A stretch of DNA of 64,000 nucleotides from Pseudomonas taiwanensis (lineage in GTDB: Bacteria > Pseudomonadota > Gammaproteobacteria > Pseudomonadales > Pseudomonadaceae). Each line of letters begins with the position of its first letter. The stretch's first letter is position 1. Positions 62,672 through 64,000 of the stretch are shown here, in pieces. The stretch is from assembly GCF_013393345.1 (NCBI RefSeq), contig NZ_QJRF01000028.1:86245-150244 (forward strand), given 5' to 3'. The notes under the pieces are model-generated. The model had not been told where the DNA came from. It saw nothing but the letters and a program-made list of their open reading frames with translations, and made no database searches. The translations under genes were made by a program, and so were the position numbers.

Positions 62672-63184
62672 TCTTCGAGGCCACGATTGCCCGGCCGCCT
62701 GTGCCGGGCAGTTCAATCCGCCGGCCGTAAAATAAAGGACACCGTCGACCGCGCGTGATAGGGGACGGCTCCATTTCGCGCTCCAAGCAGGAGCCTCCCG
62801 CAATGAGTTTCGGACTGCTCTGCCAAGAGCCAATGGCTGGCAGGACGATAGGCCATGGCCAGCGTACTAAGCATCTCGTTGACGGGCAGAACATGAATCC
62901 GTCCGGCTCGACCAGTTGCGACTGGGACCAAAATTTCTGCGGTTGGCCCATTCATCGAAAGAGGGAGGGGGAGCCAAATTTCGCCGCTACATCAAGCGGC
63001 GTCGCATGGCCGACATGCAGGAAAATCACCTCGGCAATTACGTGAAACAAGCACTTTCCTAGCGGGAGCCGCCCAGGTCGCCGCAGTTCATCTCCATCAT
63101 CGATTGAGTCGCAAGGTGAAGTGACCTGGGGCAGGCTAAGGCGCGCTGGAAACGCTGAATTTTCGGAGTCCTGCGCCACGCATC

Positions 63185-63274
63185 GGGCCATTAATGGCCC
63201 GGCGGGCCGAAAATGGCTCGATTTTTTCTTAATAAAAATCAAACACTTATAAATATTCGAGCCACCAATGGCCC
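63185..63274 (+). promoter_or_regulatory. Candidate VasH enhancer (UAS) sites
   Basis: GGGCCATTAATGGCCC at 63185-63200 is a perfect 16-base palindrome. GAGCCACCAATGGCCC at 63259-63274 matches it at 13 of 16 positions, and AATGGCTCG near 63214 is a further half-site. They lie about 120-210 bases upstream of the sigma-54 promoter of hcp, the usual distance for enhancer-binding activators. The activator is inferred to be the VasH-like protein of this locus. Confidence 0.5.
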
Positions 63275-63393
63275 GATAACCCCTGAAAAAAAGCGTTTTT
63301 CAGCGAATCGGCTCCGATTTGCAAACCTTCGGACAACCCAAAAACTCTTCTAACACATTGATATAAAAAGGAAAAAACCAAGCAAAAAAACGA

Positions 63394-63409
63394 TTGGCAC
63401 AGCGATTGC
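63394..63409 (+). promoter_or_regulatory. Sigma-54 promoter of hcp
   Basis: TGGCAC at 63395-63400 and TTGC at 63406-63409, separated by AGCGA, match the consensus -24/-12 element exactly. It lies 73 bases before the hcp ATG and fits with the sigma-54 activator gene in the locus. It is the best promoter match in the window. Confidence 0.88.
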
Positions 63410-63481
63410 GATGTACCCCTTGTCATCACCGATGGCGCCACGGCCCACCGGGCCTCACACCAACGAACAAGGAAGCAATCC

Positions 63482-64000
63482 ATGCCAACTCCCGCCTATA
63501 TCAGCATCCAGGGCAAGACCCAGGGCAACATCACCCAGGGTGCCTTCACCGCCGACTCCGTGGGCAACGTCTACCAGGAAGGCCACGAAGACCAGATCCT
63601 CGTTCAGGAAATCGAGCACCTGATCGCCACGCCGACCGACCCGCAGAGCGGCCAGCCGTCCGGCCAGCGCGTGCACAAGCCGTTCATCTTCACCGCGCCG
63701 CTGAACAAGGCCACCCCGCTGCTGTATCAAGCCCTGGCCTCCGGTGAAATGCTCCCCGAAGTGGAAGTTAAGTGGTACCGCACCTCCACCGAGGGCAAGC
63801 AGGAGCACTTCTTCACCACCAAGCTCGAAGACGCCACCATCGTCAACATCAACACCCTGCTGCCGCACGCGCAGGATCCGAGCAAGGCCGAGTACACCCA
63901 ACTGGTCAAGGTCGCCATGGCCTACCGCAAGATCACCTGGACCCACGCCATCGCCGGCACCGAAGCCTCGGACGACTGGCGCAAGCCCCAGGAAGCCTAA
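63482..64000 (+). CDS. hcp: Type VI secretion tube protein Hcp
   Basis: The 172-residue protein matches the longer Hcp class: MPTPAYISIQGKTQGNITQG, TADSVGNVYQEGHEDQI, GQRVHKPFIFT, YRKITWTHAIAGTEASDDW. It closely resembles P. aeruginosa HcpA-C (H2-type). AAGGAAG precedes the ATG. Hexamers stack into the secreted tube and carry effectors. Stop codon lies exactly at the window's last bases, so genes such as vgrG may follow outside. Confidence 0.96.
   Translation: MPTPAYISIQGKTQGNITQGAFTADSVGNVYQEGHEDQILVQEIEHLIATPTDPQSGQPSGQRVHKPFIFTAPLNKATPLLYQALASGEMLPEVEVKWYRTSTEGKQEHFFTTKLEDATIVNINTLLPHAQDPSKAEYTQLVKVAMAYRKITWTHAIAGTEASDDWRKPQEA

Larger units (their letters stand above)
62672..63481. promoter_or_regulatory. 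Long leader upstream of hcp
   Basis: This 810-base gap has no convincing gene. TGCCCGGC/GCCGGGCA (62688-62710) is a hairpin after tssL without a T-run. Open frames across 62713-63045 on both strands lack ribosome sites. From about 63220 the DNA is strongly AT-rich. The distal part holds paired palindromes and a sigma-54 promoter described separately. Confidence 0.6.

Noticed and set aside
62713..63045. Open frames on both strands between tssL and hcp
   Set aside because: No ribosome sites, uneven composition and no recognisable domain; noted only as a gap to check.
1..64000. CRISPR arrays, rRNA or complete tRNA genes, insertion-sequence transposases
   Set aside because: I looked for regularly spaced repeats, rRNA motifs, cloverleaf tRNAs and transposase motifs and found none; the only tRNA-like piece is the partial fragment near 40.5 kb.

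Overview
The window is high-GC and gene-dense and reads as a chromosome segment of a gammaproteobacterium of the genus Pseudomonas. The best markers are tandem fadD1/fadD2 genes followed by an alpha/beta hydrolase and a phaJ1-type hydratase (the P. aeruginosa arrangement), a DUF2790 protein, HrpA, and many REP-like intergenic repeats. I could run no searches, so family assignments rest on motifs, length, context and memory of the families.

Layout. 0-3 kb: the 5' end of an SDR oxidoreductase, a polyamine-type periplasmic binding protein, a nitrilase-family amidohydrolase and a LuxR regulator. 3.4-9.8 kb: a small DUF2790 protein, then a complete tripartite efflux set (outer-membrane factor, FUSC pump, DUF1656, HlyD adaptor) divergent from a LysR gene. 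10-18.6 kb: DUF3087 and hrpA, then an EmrAB-like MFS pump with its LysR regulator. 18.7-24.8 kb: fadD1, fadD2, a family-3 solute-binding protein, an alpha/beta hydrolase and phaJ1, linking fatty-acid activation to PHA precursor supply. 25.1-31.9 kb: a second FUSC cassette and a CecR/YbhG-like ABC-2 exporter, transcribed divergently around one TetR gene. 32-38.3 kb: an aminoethylphosphonate-type ABC importer, a TIGR03364-type FAD oxidoreductase and the associated LysR regulator. 38.4-40.4 kb: a GlxA-type AraC regulator, a LysE exporter and an unannotated 44-residue Gly/Ser-rich peptide.

40.5-64 kb is accessory in character. It opens with a tRNA-3'-end-like fragment, a frameshifted antitoxin and an intact HigBA pair. 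A type VI secretion system follows. Its gene order matches the Vibrio cholerae VAS locus, but it is broken into two divergent operons: clpV-vasH-vasI-tssA-tssM on the minus strand, and tssB-C-E-F-G-tagH-J-K-L then hcp on the plus strand. hcp has a textbook sigma-54 promoter preceded by palindromes that could be enhancer sites for the VasH-type regulator encoded in the same locus. tssM and tagH each carry a frameshift, so the apparatus is either decaying, switchable, or affected by assembly errors.

Other notable points are REP-like hairpin elements inserted in frame inside hrpA and inside the first FUSC gene, and the lack of phosphonate-cleaving genes beside the AEP transporter.
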